A DNA stretch of 64,000 nucleotides from Dechloromonas hortensis (GTDB lineage Bacteria > Pseudomonadota > Gammaproteobacteria > Burkholderiales > Rhodocyclaceae), in NCBI RefSeq assembly GCF_009469765.1, contig NZ_SSSQ01000010.1:81772-145771 (forward strand), in the 5' to 3' direction. Positions 18,457-29,591 of the stretch are shown piece after piece. The notes below the pieces were generated by a model. It saw only the letters and a program-made list of their open reading frames with translations. It was not told the DNA's origin and made no database searches. How positions within the stretch are numbered: the stretch's first letter is position 1; every line of letters begins with the position of its first letter. The translations under genes and the position numbers were made by a program.

Positions 18457-19527
18457 CTAGTTCAGGATGCCGGTCAGGGCGTCGGTCAGTGCCTGGCATT
18501 CGGCGTCCGTGCCGACCGTGATCCGCATGAACTGATCGATGCGCGGCAGCTTGAAGTGGCGGACGATGATGCTCTTTTCGCGCAGCGCCTGCGCCAGTTG
18601 CGCGGCGTCGCGCTGTGGATGGCGGGCGAAGATGAAGTTGGCGGCCGAGGGCAGGACTTCGAAGCCGAGTGCTTGCAGTCCGGCGGTCAACGTGTCGCGA
18701 GTGGCAATAACCGCGCGGCTGCATTGCTGGAAATAATCTGCGTCTTCCATTGCGGCGACAGCGCCGACGATGGCGAGGCGATCCAGTGGGTAGGAGTTGA
18801 AGCTGTTCTTGACCCGTTCCAGTGCCTCGATCAGCGCCGGGTGGCCGATCGCGAAACCGACGCGCAACCCGGCCAGCGAGCGGGACTTGGACATGGTGTG
18901 GATGACCAGCAGGTTGTCGTAACGATCGACCAGCGAAATGGCGCTGTCGCCGCCGAAATCGACATAGGCCTCATCGACGACGACCACCGAATCCGGATTG
19001 CCCTGGAGGATCTGCTCGATGGCATCGAGCGCCAGCAGGCGGCCGGTTGGCGCATTCGGGTTGGGGAAAATGATGCCGCCGTTCGGTCGACCGCGGTAAT
19101 CGGCCGGATTGATCGTGAAATCATCGGCCAGCGGCACGCTTTCGTGAGCGACGCCATACAGCCCGCAATAAACAGGATAAAAACTGTAGGTGATGTCCGG
19201 GAAGAGGATCGGTTGATCGTGCTTGAGCAGGGCCATGAAAACATGGGCCAGCACCTCGTCGGAGCCGTTGCCGACGAAAATCTGCTGGGCAGTGACGCCA
19301 TGTGTCTTGGCGATGGCACTCTTCAGCAGGTCGGCATTCGGATCGGGGTAAAGGCGCAGGCGCGCCGCATCGTCGCCCAACTCGCCCTGAATCGCCGCCA
19401 GCACCTTGGGCGACGGCGGAAAAGGGTTCTCGTTGGTGTTGAGCTTGATCAGGTTGGCGAGCTTGGGCTGCTCGCCCGGCACGTAGGGGGTTAGGTCGCG
19501 GACGACCTGGCTCCAGAAGCGACTCAT
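18457..19527 (-). CDS. hisC: HisC, histidinol-phosphate aminotransferase
   Basis: A 356-residue PLP enzyme converting imidazole-acetol phosphate and glutamate to histidinol phosphate. The N-terminal [15 protein letters not shown], the [10 protein letters not shown] segment and [13 protein letters not shown] with the PLP lysine are all present. The ATG at 19527 is chosen because homology starts there; 15 more codons are open upstream. Unusually, it is on the opposite strand from the other his genes and diverges from hisB with 81 nt between starts. Confidence 0.95.
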   Translation of the reverse strand: MSRFWSQVVRDLTPYVPGEQPKLANLIKLNTNENPFPPSPKVLAAIQGELGDDAARLRLYPDPNADLLKSAIAKTHGVTAQQIFVGNGSDEVLAHVFMALLKHDQPILFPDITYSFYPVYCGLYGVAHESVPLADDFTINPADYRGRPNGGIIFPNPNAPTGRLLALDAIEQILQGNPDSVVVVDEAYVDFGGDSAISLVDRYDNLLVIHTMSKSRSLAGLRVGFAIGHPALIEALERVKNSFNSYPLDRLAIVGAVAAMEDADYFQQCSRAVIATRDTLTAGLQALGFEVLPSAANFIFARHPQRDAAQLAQALREKSIIVRHFKLPRIDQFMRITVGTDAECQALTDALTGILN

Positions 19528-19608
19528 GGGGGTTTTCACGGAAAGCTTAAAAGTAGGCCGAAATGGTATCATGGCCCTCCGTTCAAACGCCTTTTGCAGC
19601 CTTTATCC

Positions 19609-20196
19609 ATGCGGCAAGCCGAAATTACTCGCAACACGCTGGAGACGCAGATTACCGTGCGTCTCGATCTCGACGGTACCGGTCAGGGCAAGTTCGCCAC
19701 CGGCGTGCCCTTTCTCGATCACATGCTCGACCAGATTGCCCGGCACGGCCTGATTGATCTCGATATCCAGGCCAACGGCGATCTGCACATCGATGCCCAC
19801 CATACGGTCGAGGACATCGGCATCACCTTCGGTCAGGCGCTGGCCAAGGCCTGGGGCGACAAGAAGGGCCTGACCCGCTACGGTCACAGCTACGTACCGC
19901 TCGACGAGGCGCTGTCGCGCGTTGTCATCGACCTCTCCGGTCGCCCGGGGCTGGAAATGCATGTCGATTTCACGCGCGCCGCGATCGGCAGCTTCGATGT
20001 CGATCTGTTCAGCGAATTCTTCCACGGCCTGGTCAACCACGCCGGCATGACCCTGCATATCGACAACCTGCGCGGCAAGAACGCCCATCACCAGGCGGAA
20101 ACCATCTTCAAGGCCTTCGGCCGCGCGCTGCGCATGGCGGTGACGCCCGATGCGCGCATGGCCGGCGTCATGCCCTCGACGAAGGGCTCGCTGTGA
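19609..20196 (+). CDS. hisB: HisB, imidazoleglycerol-phosphate dehydratase
   Basis: A 195-residue monofunctional dehydratase (no phosphatase domain, unlike E. coli HisB). Both manganese-binding signatures are present: AHHTVEDIG and AHHQAE. The ATG at 19609 is preferred over a TTG at 19594. It starts the hisBHAFIE run and ends in a 4-nt overlap with hisH. Its promoter should be in the 81-nt gap shared with hisC, where TATCAT (19567-19572) is a possible -10 box. Confidence 0.97.
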   Translation: MRQAEITRNTLETQITVRLDLDGTGQGKFATGVPFLDHMLDQIARHGLIDLDIQANGDLHIDAHHTVEDIGITFGQALAKAWGDKKGLTRYGHSYVPLDEALSRVVIDLSGRPGLEMHVDFTRAAIGSFDVDLFSEFFHGLVNHAGMTLHIDNLRGKNAHHQAETIFKAFGRALRMAVTPDARMAGVMPSTKGSL

Positions 20197-20840
20197 CGGC
20201 GGCAGGCAAGACGATTGCCGTCATCGACTACGGCATGGGGAACCTGCGCTCGGTGTCGAAGGCGCTGGAGCATGTGGCCGGCGACAAGCAGGTCATCGTC
20301 ACCGCCGATCCGGCCGTCGTCGCGGCGGCAGAGCGCGTCGTCTTTCCCGGTCAGGGCGCGATGCCCGACTGCATGCGCGAACTGGATGCCCGCGGCCTGC
20401 GCGCCGCCGTGCTGCAGGCAGCCAAGGACAAGCCCTTTCTCGGCATCTGCATCGGCCAGCAAATGCTGTTCGCGCATAGCGACGAAGGCAACGTGCCGGG
20501 CCTGGGTATCTTTCCGGGTGAGGTCAAGCGCTTCCCCGAGGACAAGATGCTGGGCGCCGACGGCCTGCGCCTGAAAGTGCCGCACATGGGCTGGAACGAG
20601 GTGGAGCAGAAACCGCATGCCATGTGGGCCGGCATTGCAGACGGCGCCCGCTTCTATTTCGTGCATAGCTACTGCGTGCAGCCGGCCGATCCGGCGCTGA
20701 CCACCGGCGTCTGCGAGTACGGCATCCCCTTTACCTGTGCAGTAGGCCGGGATAATATCTTCGCGGTTCAATTCCACCCCGAGAAAAGCGCTCGCGATGG
20801 TCTGCAACTCCTGAAGAATTTTGTTGAGTGGCGTCCCTGA
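20193..20840 (+). CDS. hisH: HisH, glutaminase subunit of IGP synthase
   Basis: A 215-residue class I glutamine amidotransferase that supplies ammonia to HisF. Catalytic Cys86 lies in [10 protein letters not shown], and the His-Glu pair in FHPEKS near residue 193. GTG start overlapping the hisB stop. Forms the HisF-HisH complex with the gene two positions downstream. Confidence 0.97.
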   Translation: MTAAGKTIAVIDYGMGNLRSVSKALEHVAGDKQVIVTADPAVVAAAERVVFPGQGAMPDCMRELDARGLRAAVLQAAKDKPFLGICIGQQMLFAHSDEGNVPGLGIFPGEVKRFPEDKMLGADGLRLKVPHMGWNEVEQKPHAMWAGIADGARFYFVHSYCVQPADPALTTGVCEYGIPFTCAVGRDNIFAVQFHPEKSARDGLQLLKNFVEWRP

Positions 20841-20879
20841 TACGCATCCGTCGAGTTTCTACTTTTCTGATACCCCCAC

Positions 20880-21632
20880 ATGCTGATTATTCCCGCCATT
20901 GATTTGAAGGACGGCCAGTGCGTTCGTCTGAAGCAGGGCCTGATGGAACAGGCCACCGTTTTCTCCGATAGCCCGGCCGACATGGCCCGCCATTGGGTCG
21001 CGCAAGGCGCCCGTCGCCTGCATCTGGTCGACCTGAACGGCGCCTTTGCCGGCAAGCCGAAAAATGCCGCGGCAATCCGCGCCATCCTCGACGTTGTCGG
21101 GGATGACATCCCGGTTCAGCTCGGTGGCGGCATCCGCGATCTCGACACCATCGAGGCCTGCCTCGACGGCGGTCTGTCCTACGTCATCATCGGCACTGCC
21201 GCGGTCAAGAACCCCGGCTTCCTGCACGATGCCTGCGTCGCCTTCCCCGGTCACATCATCGTCGGCCTCGATGCCAAGGACGGCAAGGTGGCGACCGATG
21301 GCTGGTCCAAACTGACTGGCCACGACGTGGTCGATCTGGCCAAGAAATACGAGGATTACGGCGTCGAGTCGATCATTTATACCGACATCGGCCGCGACGG
21401 CATGCTTTCCGGCCTCAATATCGATGCGACGGTACGCCTCGCCCAGGCGCTGACCATTCCGGTCATCGCTTCCGGCGGCCTCTCCAATTTCGACGACATC
21501 AAGGCCTTGTGCGCGGTGGAGGGCGAAGGCGTCGTCGGCACCATTGCTGGCCGTGCCGTCTACGACGGCTCGCTGGATTTTGCTGCGGCGCAGAAGATGG
21601 CCGACGAACTCATGGTCAAAGCGGGCGCCTGA
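20880..21632 (+). CDS. hisA: HisA, ProFAR isomerase
   Basis: A 250-residue (beta/alpha)8 barrel isomerase of histidine synthesis. The N-terminal [15 protein letters not shown] with the catalytic Asp, the central [13 protein letters not shown] and the C-terminal [10 protein letters not shown] with the second catalytic Asp are typical. It follows hisH after 39 nt and ends with a 1-nt overlap with hisF. Confidence 0.97.
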   Translation: MLIIPAIDLKDGQCVRLKQGLMEQATVFSDSPADMARHWVAQGARRLHLVDLNGAFAGKPKNAAAIRAILDVVGDDIPVQLGGGIRDLDTIEACLDGGLSYVIIGTAAVKNPGFLHDACVAFPGHIIVGLDAKDGKVATDGWSKLTGHDVVDLAKKYEDYGVESIIYTDIGRDGMLSGLNIDATVRLAQALTIPVIASGGLSNFDDIKALCAVEGEGVVGTIAGRAVYDGSLDFAAAQKMADELMVKAGA

Positions 21633-22390
21633 TGCTCGCCAAACGCATCATCCCTTGTCTTGACGTCACGGCTGGCCGCGTCGTCAAGGGGACCAACTTC
21701 GTCGACCTGCGCGATGCCGGCGACCCGATCGAGATTGCCCGCCGCTACGACGAGCAGGGCGCCGACGAAGTCACTTTCCTCGACATCACGGCGTCCAGCG
21801 ATCAGCGCGACATCATCCTGCACATCGTCGAAGCCTGCGCCGAGCAGGTTTTCATTCCCCTGACGGTGGGCGGTGGCGTGCGCAAGGTCGAGGATGTTCG
21901 CCGGCTGCTCAATGCCGGGGCCGACAAGGTGTCGATGAACACGGCGGCGGTGCAGAACCCGGATCTGGTCTTCGATGCCTCGAGCAAGGTTGGTTCGCAG
22001 TGCATTGTCGTCGCCATCGACGCCAAGCAGGTTGCGCCGGGCCAGTGGCACGTGTTCACGCACGGCGGCCGCAACGATACCGGCTTGGCTGCGGTCGACT
22101 GGGCAAAAAAGGTCGAAATGCTCGGTGCCGGTGAAATCCTGTTGACCAGCATGGACCGCGACGGCACCAAGAACGGCTTCGATCTGGCGCTGACCCGCGC
22201 CGTCTCCGACGCGGTGAAAATTCCGGTGATCGCTTCCGGCGGGGTCGGCAATCTGCAGCATCTGGCCGACGGCGTCACCGAAGGCCGCGCCGATGCGGTG
22301 CTGGCTGCGTCAATTTTCCATTTCGGTGAGTACACCGTGCGCCAAGCCAAGGAATACATGGCGTCGCGCGGTATCGAAGTCCGCTTGTGA
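21632..22390 (+). CDS. hisF: HisF, cyclase subunit of IGP synthase
   Basis: A 252-residue (beta/alpha)8 barrel making imidazole-glycerol phosphate and AICAR with ammonia from HisH. Signature segments are [16 protein letters not shown] with the catalytic Asp, [13 protein letters not shown] and [13 protein letters not shown] with the second catalytic Asp. ATG at 21632 inside the hisA stop; a longer frame upstream is not used. It overlaps hisI by 4 nt. Confidence 0.97.
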   Translation: MLAKRIIPCLDVTAGRVVKGTNFVDLRDAGDPIEIARRYDEQGADEVTFLDITASSDQRDIILHIVEACAEQVFIPLTVGGGVRKVEDVRRLLNAGADKVSMNTAAVQNPDLVFDASSKVGSQCIVVAIDAKQVAPGQWHVFTHGGRNDTGLAAVDWAKKVEMLGAGEILLTSMDRDGTKNGFDLALTRAVSDAVKIPVIASGGVGNLQHLADGVTEGRADAVLAASIFHFGEYTVRQAKEYMASRGIEVRL

Positions 22391-22785
22391 GCGATCTCGA
22401 CAACTCCCTGGACTGGCTGGCGGCATTGAAATGGGACGCCGAAGGCATGATCCCGGCTATCGCCCAGGACGAAAACGGGCGGGTCGTCATGTTCGCCTAC
22501 ATGAATCGCGAATCGCTGCAGGAAACGGTCGCCTCCGGCAACGCGGTATACTGGTCGCGTTCGCGAAAGCGCTTGTGGCGCAAGGGTGAGGAATCGGGCC
22601 ACTTCCAGAAAGTGAAGGCTATCCGCACCGATTGCGACGGCGACGTATTGCTGCTGGCGATTGAACAGGTGGGCGGCATTGCCTGTCATACGGGACGTGA
22701 AAGCTGTTTTTTCAATGAATTGCAGGGGGAGCGCTGGCTGCCCGCTGATCCGGTTTTGAAAGACCCGAAGGAAATCTATAAATGA
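22387..22785 (+). CDS. hisI: HisI, phosphoribosyl-AMP cyclohydrolase
   Basis: A 132-residue zinc/magnesium hydrolase opening the purine ring of PR-AMP. The conserved [31 protein letters not shown] metal site and [10 protein letters not shown] cysteines are present. It is separate from hisE, unlike the fused enterobacterial enzyme. GTG start overlapping hisF, ATGA overlap with hisE. Confidence 0.97.
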   Translation: MSDLDNSLDWLAALKWDAEGMIPAIAQDENGRVVMFAYMNRESLQETVASGNAVYWSRSRKRLWRKGEESGHFQKVKAIRTDCDGDVLLLAIEQVGGIACHTGRESCFFNELQGERWLPADPVLKDPKEIYK

Positions 22786-23108
22786 GCACGCATGACATCC
22801 TGCACCGTCTCTCCGACACGCTGGCTTCCCGTCGTAATGCCGATCCGGAAAAGTCTTACACCGCCAAGCTGTTCTCCGAAGGTCCGGATTCGATCCTGAA
22901 GAAGATCGGCGAGGAGTGCGCCGAGCTGATCATGGCCGCCAAGGATGGCAAAAAGCTGAACATCGTCTGGGAATCGACTGATGTGATCTATCACGTGCTG
23001 GTTCTGCTTGCCTTCTACGGCTTGAGCATCGAGGACGTTTCGCAGGAAATGCGCCGCCGCGAAGGCATTTCCGGCATCGACGAAAAGGCGGCGCGGGGTA
23101 GCAAGTGA
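22782..23108 (+). CDS. hisE: HisE, phosphoribosyl-ATP pyrophosphatase
   Basis: A 108-residue all-alpha MazG-like pyrophosphatase that hydrolyses PR-ATP to PR-AMP. The metal-binding helix [15 protein letters not shown] and the [13 protein letters not shown] helix are clear. It closes the his gene run and overlaps the HIT gene by 4 nt. Confidence 0.96.
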   Translation: MSTHDILHRLSDTLASRRNADPEKSYTAKLFSEGPDSILKKIGEECAELIMAAKDGKKLNIVWESTDVIYHVLVLLAFYGLSIEDVSQEMRRREGISGIDEKAARGSK

Positions 23109-23455
23109 GCGACTGCATTTTCTGCAAGATCGTCGAAGGCAAGATCCCGGCCACGAAAGTCTTCGAGGACGAGGATATTCTCGCCTTCAACGATATCAAC
23201 CCGGTCCGTCCGGTCCATGTGCTGGTCATTCCGAAAAAGCACATCACGTCGCTGGCGACGGCTGGCGCCGACGATACGGTCGTGCTTGGCAAAATCCTGG
23301 CCAAGGCCAATGAAATTGCGGTGGCTCAAGGCAGCCCGGACGGCTTTCGCGTCATCATCAACACAGGCCGTGTGGGGCAGCAGGAAGTCCAGCATCTGCA
23401 CGCGCATATCGTGGGCGGACCGGACCCGGTCGGCCCCATGCTCAAACGCATCTAG
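23105..23455 (+). CDS. hinT: HIT-family nucleotide hydrolase (HinT-like)
   Basis: A 116-residue histidine-triad protein. The N-terminal CIFCKIVEGKIPATKVFED and the triad HLHAHIVGG are typical of HinT, a purine nucleoside phosphoramidase. GTG start overlapping hisE; the his-HIT-tat order is common in betaproteobacteria. It is followed 9 nt later by tatA with AGGAG upstream. Confidence 0.95.
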   Translation: MSDCIFCKIVEGKIPATKVFEDEDILAFNDINPVRPVHVLVIPKKHITSLATAGADDTVVLGKILAKANEIAVAQGSPDGFRVIINTGRVGQQEVQHLHAHIVGGPDPVGPMLKRI

Positions 23456-23464
23456 GAGACAATC

Positions 23465-23701
23465 ATGGGCAGTTTTTCCATTTGGCACTGGCTGATCGTA
23501 CTGGTCATCGTCATGCTGGTTTTCGGTACCAAGAAATTGCGCAATGTCGGTCAGGATCTGGGCGGCGCCGTCAAGGGCTTCAAGGACGGCATGAAGGAAG
23601 CGAATGCCGACAAGCCGGCCGACGCTCAGCCCACCCAGCCCACCCAGCAGGTGGGTGGACAAACCATCGACGTCGAAGTCAAGGAAAAGACCAAGTCTTG
23701 A
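23465..23701 (+). CDS. tatA: TatA, twin-arginine translocase pore subunit
   Basis: A 78-residue protein with a short N-terminal transmembrane helix ([15 protein letters not shown]), the [21 protein letters not shown] amphipathic helix and an acidic/polar tail. TatA oligomers form the channel that exports folded proteins. It has a good ribosome binding site and is separated from tatB by 42 nt. Confidence 0.96.
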   Translation: MGSFSIWHWLIVLVIVMLVFGTKKLRNVGQDLGGAVKGFKDGMKEANADKPADAQPTQPTQQVGGQTIDVEVKEKTKS

Positions 23702-23743
23702 TGGCGAGCGGGCCTCGCCCGTTCGTTGCCAAAGCTTTAAAAC

Positions 23744-24112
23744 ATGTTTGATATCGGCTTTTCCGAACTCATGGTTATCGGCGTCGTCGCCCTGCTCGTC
23801 ATCGGGCCGGAGCGACTGCCGAAGGTCGCGCGTACGCTCGGGCATTTGCTCGGCCGGGCGCAGCGTTACGTTAACGACGTCAAATCCGACATCAATCGCG
23901 AAATTCAGCTCGACGAGTTGAAGAAATTGCAAACGCAGGTGACCGATTCGGCACGGGCGCTTGAGGATTCCGTGCGTAAAGAATACGAAACGGCGCGCAG
24001 CGTGGTCGAGGCCCCGGCCCAGGAGGCGGTCGCTGGTCTGGAAGCCGCCACCAAACAAGTTGCCGAGAGTGCGCCCGCGTTGACTGAAACATTGAACAAG
24101 CCGGCTGCATGA
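23744..24112 (+). CDS. tatB: TatB, twin-arginine translocase receptor subunit
   Basis: A 122-residue protein with the TatB hallmark MFDIGFSELMVIGVVALLVIGPERLP followed in sequence by a long amphipathic helix and charged tail. It co-operates with TatC in twin-arginine signal recognition. Overlaps tatC by 4 nt. Confidence 0.95.
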   Translation: MFDIGFSELMVIGVVALLVIGPERLPKVARTLGHLLGRAQRYVNDVKSDINREIQLDELKKLQTQVTDSARALEDSVRKEYETARSVVEAPAQEAVAGLEAATKQVAESAPALTETLNKPAA

Positions 24113-24921
24113 GCGATACCCAGGAAGACTCTTTCATTTCGCACCTGGTCGAGTTGCGCGACCGTTTGCTGCGTAGCCTGATCGCCGTGGCCGTCGTGCT
24201 CGGGGGGCTCTGTCTCTATCCCGGGCCGGGGGTAATTTACGACATCCTGGCCGCGCCGCTGACCAGCGCACTGCCGGAAGGCACCAAGATGGTGGCGATT
24301 GGCGTCATTACGCCCTTCATGGTTCCGCTGAAGGTGACGGCGATGGTCGCTTTCATCATCGCCTTGCCCTTCATTCTTTTTCAGGCCTGGGCCTTCATTG
24401 CGCCGGGGCTCTATGCCCACGAGAAGCGCCTCGGCATTCCGCTGATCATTTCCAGCACCCTGCTGTTCGTGCTGGGCATGTCCTTCTGCTACTTCTTCGT
24501 GTTCGGCCAGGTCTTTCACTTCATAAACAGCTTTGCGCCGAAGAGCATTACGCCGGCGCCGGATATCGAAGCTTACCTGTCCTTCGTGATGACCATGTTC
24601 CTGGCCTTCGGTATCGCCTTCGAGGTGCCGGTGGCGCTGGTGGTACTGGTCAAGCTCGGCGTGGTGACGGTTGAAAAACTGGTTGAGTGGCGCTCCTACT
24701 TCATTGTGGGCGCCTTTGTCGTGGCTGCAGTGGTGACGCCGCCGGATGTGGTTTCGCAACTGGCACTGGCCATTCCGATGTGTCTGCTCTACGAGTTGGG
24801 CATTCTGGCTTCACGCTTCATTTCGAAGCCAACCCCAGCGGTCGACGCTGCCGCCGAGGCAAAAATGGACGCGGCGATGGATCAGGCGGAAGACGAGTTC
24901 CGCAAGCTCTCCGGCAAGTAA
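24109..24921 (+). CDS. tatC: TatC, twin-arginine translocase signal receptor
   Basis: A 270-residue six-helix membrane protein. The N-terminal SFISHLVELRDRLLRS, the periplasmic-loop region and FGIAFEVPV with the conserved FxxE pattern identify it. TatC binds the RR signal peptide. The stop abuts that of the convergent amidotransferase gene with no gap. Confidence 0.96.
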   Translation: MSDTQEDSFISHLVELRDRLLRSLIAVAVVLGGLCLYPGPGVIYDILAAPLTSALPEGTKMVAIGVITPFMVPLKVTAMVAFIIALPFILFQAWAFIAPGLYAHEKRLGIPLIISSTLLFVLGMSFCYFFVFGQVFHFINSFAPKSITPAPDIEAYLSFVMTMFLAFGIAFEVPVALVVLVKLGVVTVEKLVEWRSYFIVGAFVVAAVVTPPDVVSQLALAIPMCLLYELGILASRFISKPTPAVDAAAEAKMDAAMDQAEDEFRKLSGK

Positions 24922-25728
24922 TCAGCCGGCTTTGCGCTCGGGCCCGGGCCGGGTCGCGAGCGACTGCACCACTTCCCCTTCCTCGAACCACCACAGCGTG
25001 CCGCGTGGCATCGACAACCAGGCTTCGTTGTCGGTCAGCGGCTGCGTGGCGATCACCGCCACCCGGTCGTCGGGACTGGTCAGCGAACTGAAGTCGACGG
25101 TGACGTCCTGATCGTTCAGGTGAGCCTGGGTGAAGGGCGCCTGACGCACGATGTAGGTCAGCTGGGTCGAGGCGTGAGCGAACAGGCAATCACCGTTGGA
25201 AAGCAGGAAATTGAACTCGCCGTAGGATGCGATTTCCACCGTCAGCGCATGCAGCGCAGCGAACAGTTCACTGCGGGCCGGGCTGTTGCTGCCGAAGCGC
25301 TGGCGCAGTTGCTGCAGCAGCCAGCAGAAGGCCCGCTCGCTGTCGGTCAGGCCGACCGGGACAAAGCTGCCGTCGAGTTCCGGGGCGAAGTTGAGCAGGT
25401 TGCCGTTATGGGCAAAGATCCAGTAACGCCCCCACAACTCGCGCATGAACGGGTGCGTGTTCTCCAGGCCGATTGCACCCTGGGTCGCCTTGCGAATATG
25501 GGCAATGACGTTCTTCGAGCGGATCGGGTAGGCACGGACCAGTTCGGCCACCGGTGACGAGCAGGAGGGCTGCGGGTCAAGAAAGATCCGGGTGCCCTTG
25601 CCTTCGAAAAAGGCGATGCCCCAGCCATCAGAATGGACGTCGGTTGCCCCGCCACGGGCCTGGAAACCGGTGAAGGAAAAGCAGATGTCGGTCGGCACAT
25701 TGCAGTTCATGCCGAGAAGTTGGCACAT
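24922..25728 (-). CDS. Class II glutamine amidotransferase (YafJ family)
   Basis: A 268-residue Ntn-type amidotransferase with nucleophile Cys2 after Met removal (MCQLLGMN). HSDGWGIAFFEG, AHIRKATQG and FAHNGNL are the glutaminase signatures. There is no synthase domain, as in YafJ; the physiological partner is unknown. The start lies 61 nt after the stop of the HtrA-like protease on the same strand. Confidence 0.9.
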   Translation of the reverse strand: MCQLLGMNCNVPTDICFSFTGFQARGGATDVHSDGWGIAFFEGKGTRIFLDPQPSCSSPVAELVRAYPIRSKNVIAHIRKATQGAIGLENTHPFMRELWGRYWIFAHNGNLLNFAPELDGSFVPVGLTDSERAFCWLLQQLRQRFGSNSPARSELFAALHALTVEIASYGEFNFLLSNGDCLFAHASTQLTYIVRQAPFTQAHLNDQDVTVDFSSLTSPDDRVAVIATQPLTDNEAWLSMPRGTLWWFEEGEVVQSLATRPGPERKAG

Positions 25729-25789
25729 TTTACGTACTCCTTGGCCTGCAGAAGGCCGGGGCCGTCATGGCGACCGGCGGGGGCATGGC

Positions 25790-26944
<1,155 letters not shown>

Positions 26945-26958
26945 GAAAGACCGTATCA

Positions 26959-27705
26959 ATGAACCGTCAAGAACTGGTGGAATATCTGGACCGGCTGCTG
27001 GAGCCCGGAAAGTTTCGGGATTATTGCCCAAATGGCCTGCAAGTGGAAGGACGGGCCGAGGTTCGCCGGCTGGTCGCCGGCGTTACGGCGAGCCAGGCGC
27101 TGCTCGATGCCGCTGTCGAACGCGGGGCCGATGCCATTCTGGTGCACCACGGTTATTTCTGGAAAGGCGAGGATGGCCGCATCACCGGAATCCGCCGGCA
27201 GCGGCTGGGGACCTTGCTGACCCATGGCATCAACTTGTTGGCCTACCATTTGCCGCTCGATGCGCATCCTGAGTTCGGCAACAACGCCCAGTTGGCCAGT
27301 CGGCTGGGCTGGCTGGCGGAGGGCAATTTCGGCGAGCAGAACATTGCTTGGCTGGGGCGGCTGGCGGCGCCGTGCAGTGCGGCGGAGCTGGCCGTACAGA
27401 TCGAGCGGACGCTGGGCCGGGTTCCGCTGCTGATCGGCGAGCCGAATCGCGCAATAAAGCGCATCGGCTGGTGTTCCGGCGGGGCTCAGGGGTATTTCGA
27501 GCAGGCCATCGCCCTGGGCGTCGATGCCTATGTTTCCGGCGAGATTTCCGAGCAGACGGTGCATCTCGCCCGCGAAAGCGGTGTCGCCTATCTTGCCTGC
27601 GGCCATCATGCCAGCGAGCGCTATGGCGTCCAGGCGCTGGCCCGGCACCTGACCGAGCAGTGTGGGCTGGCCTGCGAGTTCGTCGATATCGACAATCCGG
27701 TTTAG
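26959..27705 (+). CDS. Nif3-like dinuclear metal protein (YbgI family)
   Basis: A 248-residue NIF3/DUF34 protein. Metal-binding residues appear in ILVHHGYFWKG, the AYHLPLDAHPEFGNNAQLA segment and CGHHASERYG. YbgI homologues form hexameric rings with two metals; the reaction is not settled (GTP cyclohydrolase-I-like and metal-insertase roles have been proposed). Its start is only 14 nt from the divergent protease start. It overlaps the convergent fimV by 4 nt at the stop. Confidence 0.92.
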   Translation: MNRQELVEYLDRLLEPGKFRDYCPNGLQVEGRAEVRRLVAGVTASQALLDAAVERGADAILVHHGYFWKGEDGRITGIRRQRLGTLLTHGINLLAYHLPLDAHPEFGNNAQLASRLGWLAEGNFGEQNIAWLGRLAAPCSAAELAVQIERTLGRVPLLIGEPNRAIKRIGWCSGGAQGYFEQAIALGVDAYVSGEISEQTVHLARESGVAYLACGHHASERYGVQALARHLTEQCGLACEFVDIDNPV

Positions 27706-29471
27706 TTGGGCCGTTTCAGGCTGTAGCCGGTTTCGAGCACGCGCATCAGCAAGGCGATTTCCTCGACCACTTCGAGCGGGAAGCCGCTGCGCTGGCCGGC
27801 ACGATTGTCATGGGCGAGTTCGCAAAGATAGTCCATGCAATCCTGTTCGCCCCAGCTATTGACGATGCGCCGGGCGATATGGGCGTAGTCCTCCAGTGCC
27901 TTGAGTCCGGAAACCGGCGTGCTGGAGTCGTCCCAGCCGGCGACGTGTACATTGAATTTTTTGCGGATTTTCGGGAGCAGGGTTTCGTATTCGTTGCGCA
28001 TGTCGCCGCGCCGGTAGAGGTCGAGCAGCATGCTCCACAACTGGATGTTGTCCGGTGAGGCTTCCTCGACATGTTGGGCTAGCGTTTCGGCGGCGCTACG
28101 GATGCGCCCGAAGGACAGCATGATCTCGGCTAGTTCAAGCGCCGAGTCCGATTCGTCGAGGTCGATGTCGGTGCCCGTAGCGTCGGACGGCAGCGCAGAA
28201 ATGTGCTCGAGCGGGATGTCGACCGCCGGTATCGGGGTGTGGAGCGGCGTTGCGGCGGCAAGCGGCGTCTGAATTTCCGGTTTTGCCGGTTTGGCGAGTA
28301 TCTCTGGGCGGTAGCCGGATAGTGCCAGCGGCATCTCAGTGTCGCGGTTCCCTTCGCGGCGCCGGCCCAGCCAGCCGGCCAGGCCGACGGCCACGCTGCC
28401 GCCTGCCAGGGCGCTGAGCAGCAGTTCAAGCCAGTTGCCTTTTGCCGTGTTGGCCGGTACCGGCGGCGTTGCGACGGTAGTGGCCACGCTCGGTGGCTGG
28501 GTGCTCTGGGCCAGTTGGAGCTGGTTTTGGGCGACCAGAGCTTCGGTCGTCAAGCTCAGGGCGTGGTTGAGCTTGTCGACTTCCTGATTGAGGCTGTGCA
28601 GCGTGGTCTCCAGCTTGAGCATCCGCTCTTCCATTTCGCTGAGATTGGGGCGCTGCGGGGCGGCTTTGTCGCTCGGCTTGAGGTCGGCCGGCGGGGCGCC
28701 GAGCACCAGGCGGTCACGCGCCGTTTCAGGGCTGCGCCGGGACGGCTCGATGATGGGCGGGGCTTCTTTTTTTGGGGGTGGGGCGGGTAGTTCGGCCCGG
28801 GCGTAACTACGCGCTTCGCGCCGTCTCGCATCGTCAATCTCGGCATCGGGCGGTGGTGGACGTCGTTTGGGTGCGGTCAGGCGGATGCTGGTGCCTTCGG
28901 CAAGTACTTCCTCGGCGCTCAGGCCGGGGTTGGCGCGGCGAAGGGTCGCCAGGGTCCTTTGTTGCTGGCCGGCGTCGCCGCCGGCCAGTTCGGCAGCGAT
29001 GCTTTCCAGTGTTTCGCCTTCGCTGGCGCGCCAGGTGCGCGCTCTGGCCGGTTGGCTGGGCGCGGCGAGGCTGGCGGGCGGCACTGGCACATCGCTCAGG
29101 GAGGGCGGTGCTTCCGGCATCAGGACATAGTCGCGCTGCAGGTCGACGCCACAATGGGCGCGTAAGCCGATCATGAAGATGGGTTCAGTGACTGGCTTGT
29201 GACCGGTAATCAGCAGGCGATAGCCGTTCTGGTTGCGGATCAGACGAACGCGCGCCCCGGTGATGACCGGCAGGTCGGTGCCGCCGAGTGCGGCGAGGGT
29301 GAAGCAGGCGGTGTCGAGCGCTTCACCGCTGGCGGCAAGCACCGGCACTTCGGCACGGACCGCTTCGCCAATCCGGGAGTGCAGGGTGATTTCGCCAAAC
29401 CCTATGGCGCTGGCGTAGCCGGAAAAGATCGTGGCCCCCAGCGCACTGAAGCGTATCAAGTTGGAGTTCAT
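27702..29471 (-). CDS. fimV: FimV-family pilus/polar hub protein
   Basis: A 589-residue FimV homologue. After a signal peptide, the mature N-terminus has the FimV/HubP pattern (GFGEITLHSRIGEAVRAEV), then a LysM region (about 145-195), a Pro-rich linker, a coiled coil (about 275-315), one transmembrane helix (about 345-365) and a cytoplasmic TPR-type C-terminus. FimV marks the cell pole, binds peptidoglycan, and in Pseudomonas activates the CHASE2 cyclase CyaB. A CHASE2 cyclase is encoded about 12 kb away. A GAGGG ribosome binding site precedes the ATG. Confidence 0.9.
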   Translation of the reverse strand: MNSNLIRFSALGATIFSGYASAIGFGEITLHSRIGEAVRAEVPVLAASGEALDTACFTLAALGGTDLPVITGARVRLIRNQNGYRLLITGHKPVTEPIFMIGLRAHCGVDLQRDYVLMPEAPPSLSDVPVPPASLAAPSQPARARTWRASEGETLESIAAELAGGDAGQQQRTLATLRRANPGLSAEEVLAEGTSIRLTAPKRRPPPPDAEIDDARRREARSYARAELPAPPPKKEAPPIIEPSRRSPETARDRLVLGAPPADLKPSDKAAPQRPNLSEMEERMLKLETTLHSLNQEVDKLNHALSLTTEALVAQNQLQLAQSTQPPSVATTVATPPVPANTAKGNWLELLLSALAGGSVAVGLAGWLGRRREGNRDTEMPLALSGYRPEILAKPAKPEIQTPLAAATPLHTPIPAVDIPLEHISALPSDATGTDIDLDESDSALELAEIMLSFGRIRSAAETLAQHVEEASPDNIQLWSMLLDLYRRGDMRNEYETLLPKIRKKFNVHVAGWDDSSTPVSGLKALEDYAHIARRIVNSWGEQDCMDYLCELAHDNRAGQRSGFPLEVVEEIALLMRVLETGYSLKRPN

Positions 29472-29591
29472 ACGCCCTCAACTTTTTCAATTTAGTAATT
29501 TATGTTGAATTTACTTTAGCATCGGGCTGTCCGTCGGGCATGGAAATATTGCACACTTTTGCCTTCGATCAATCTTGCTGGAAAGTGCCCG

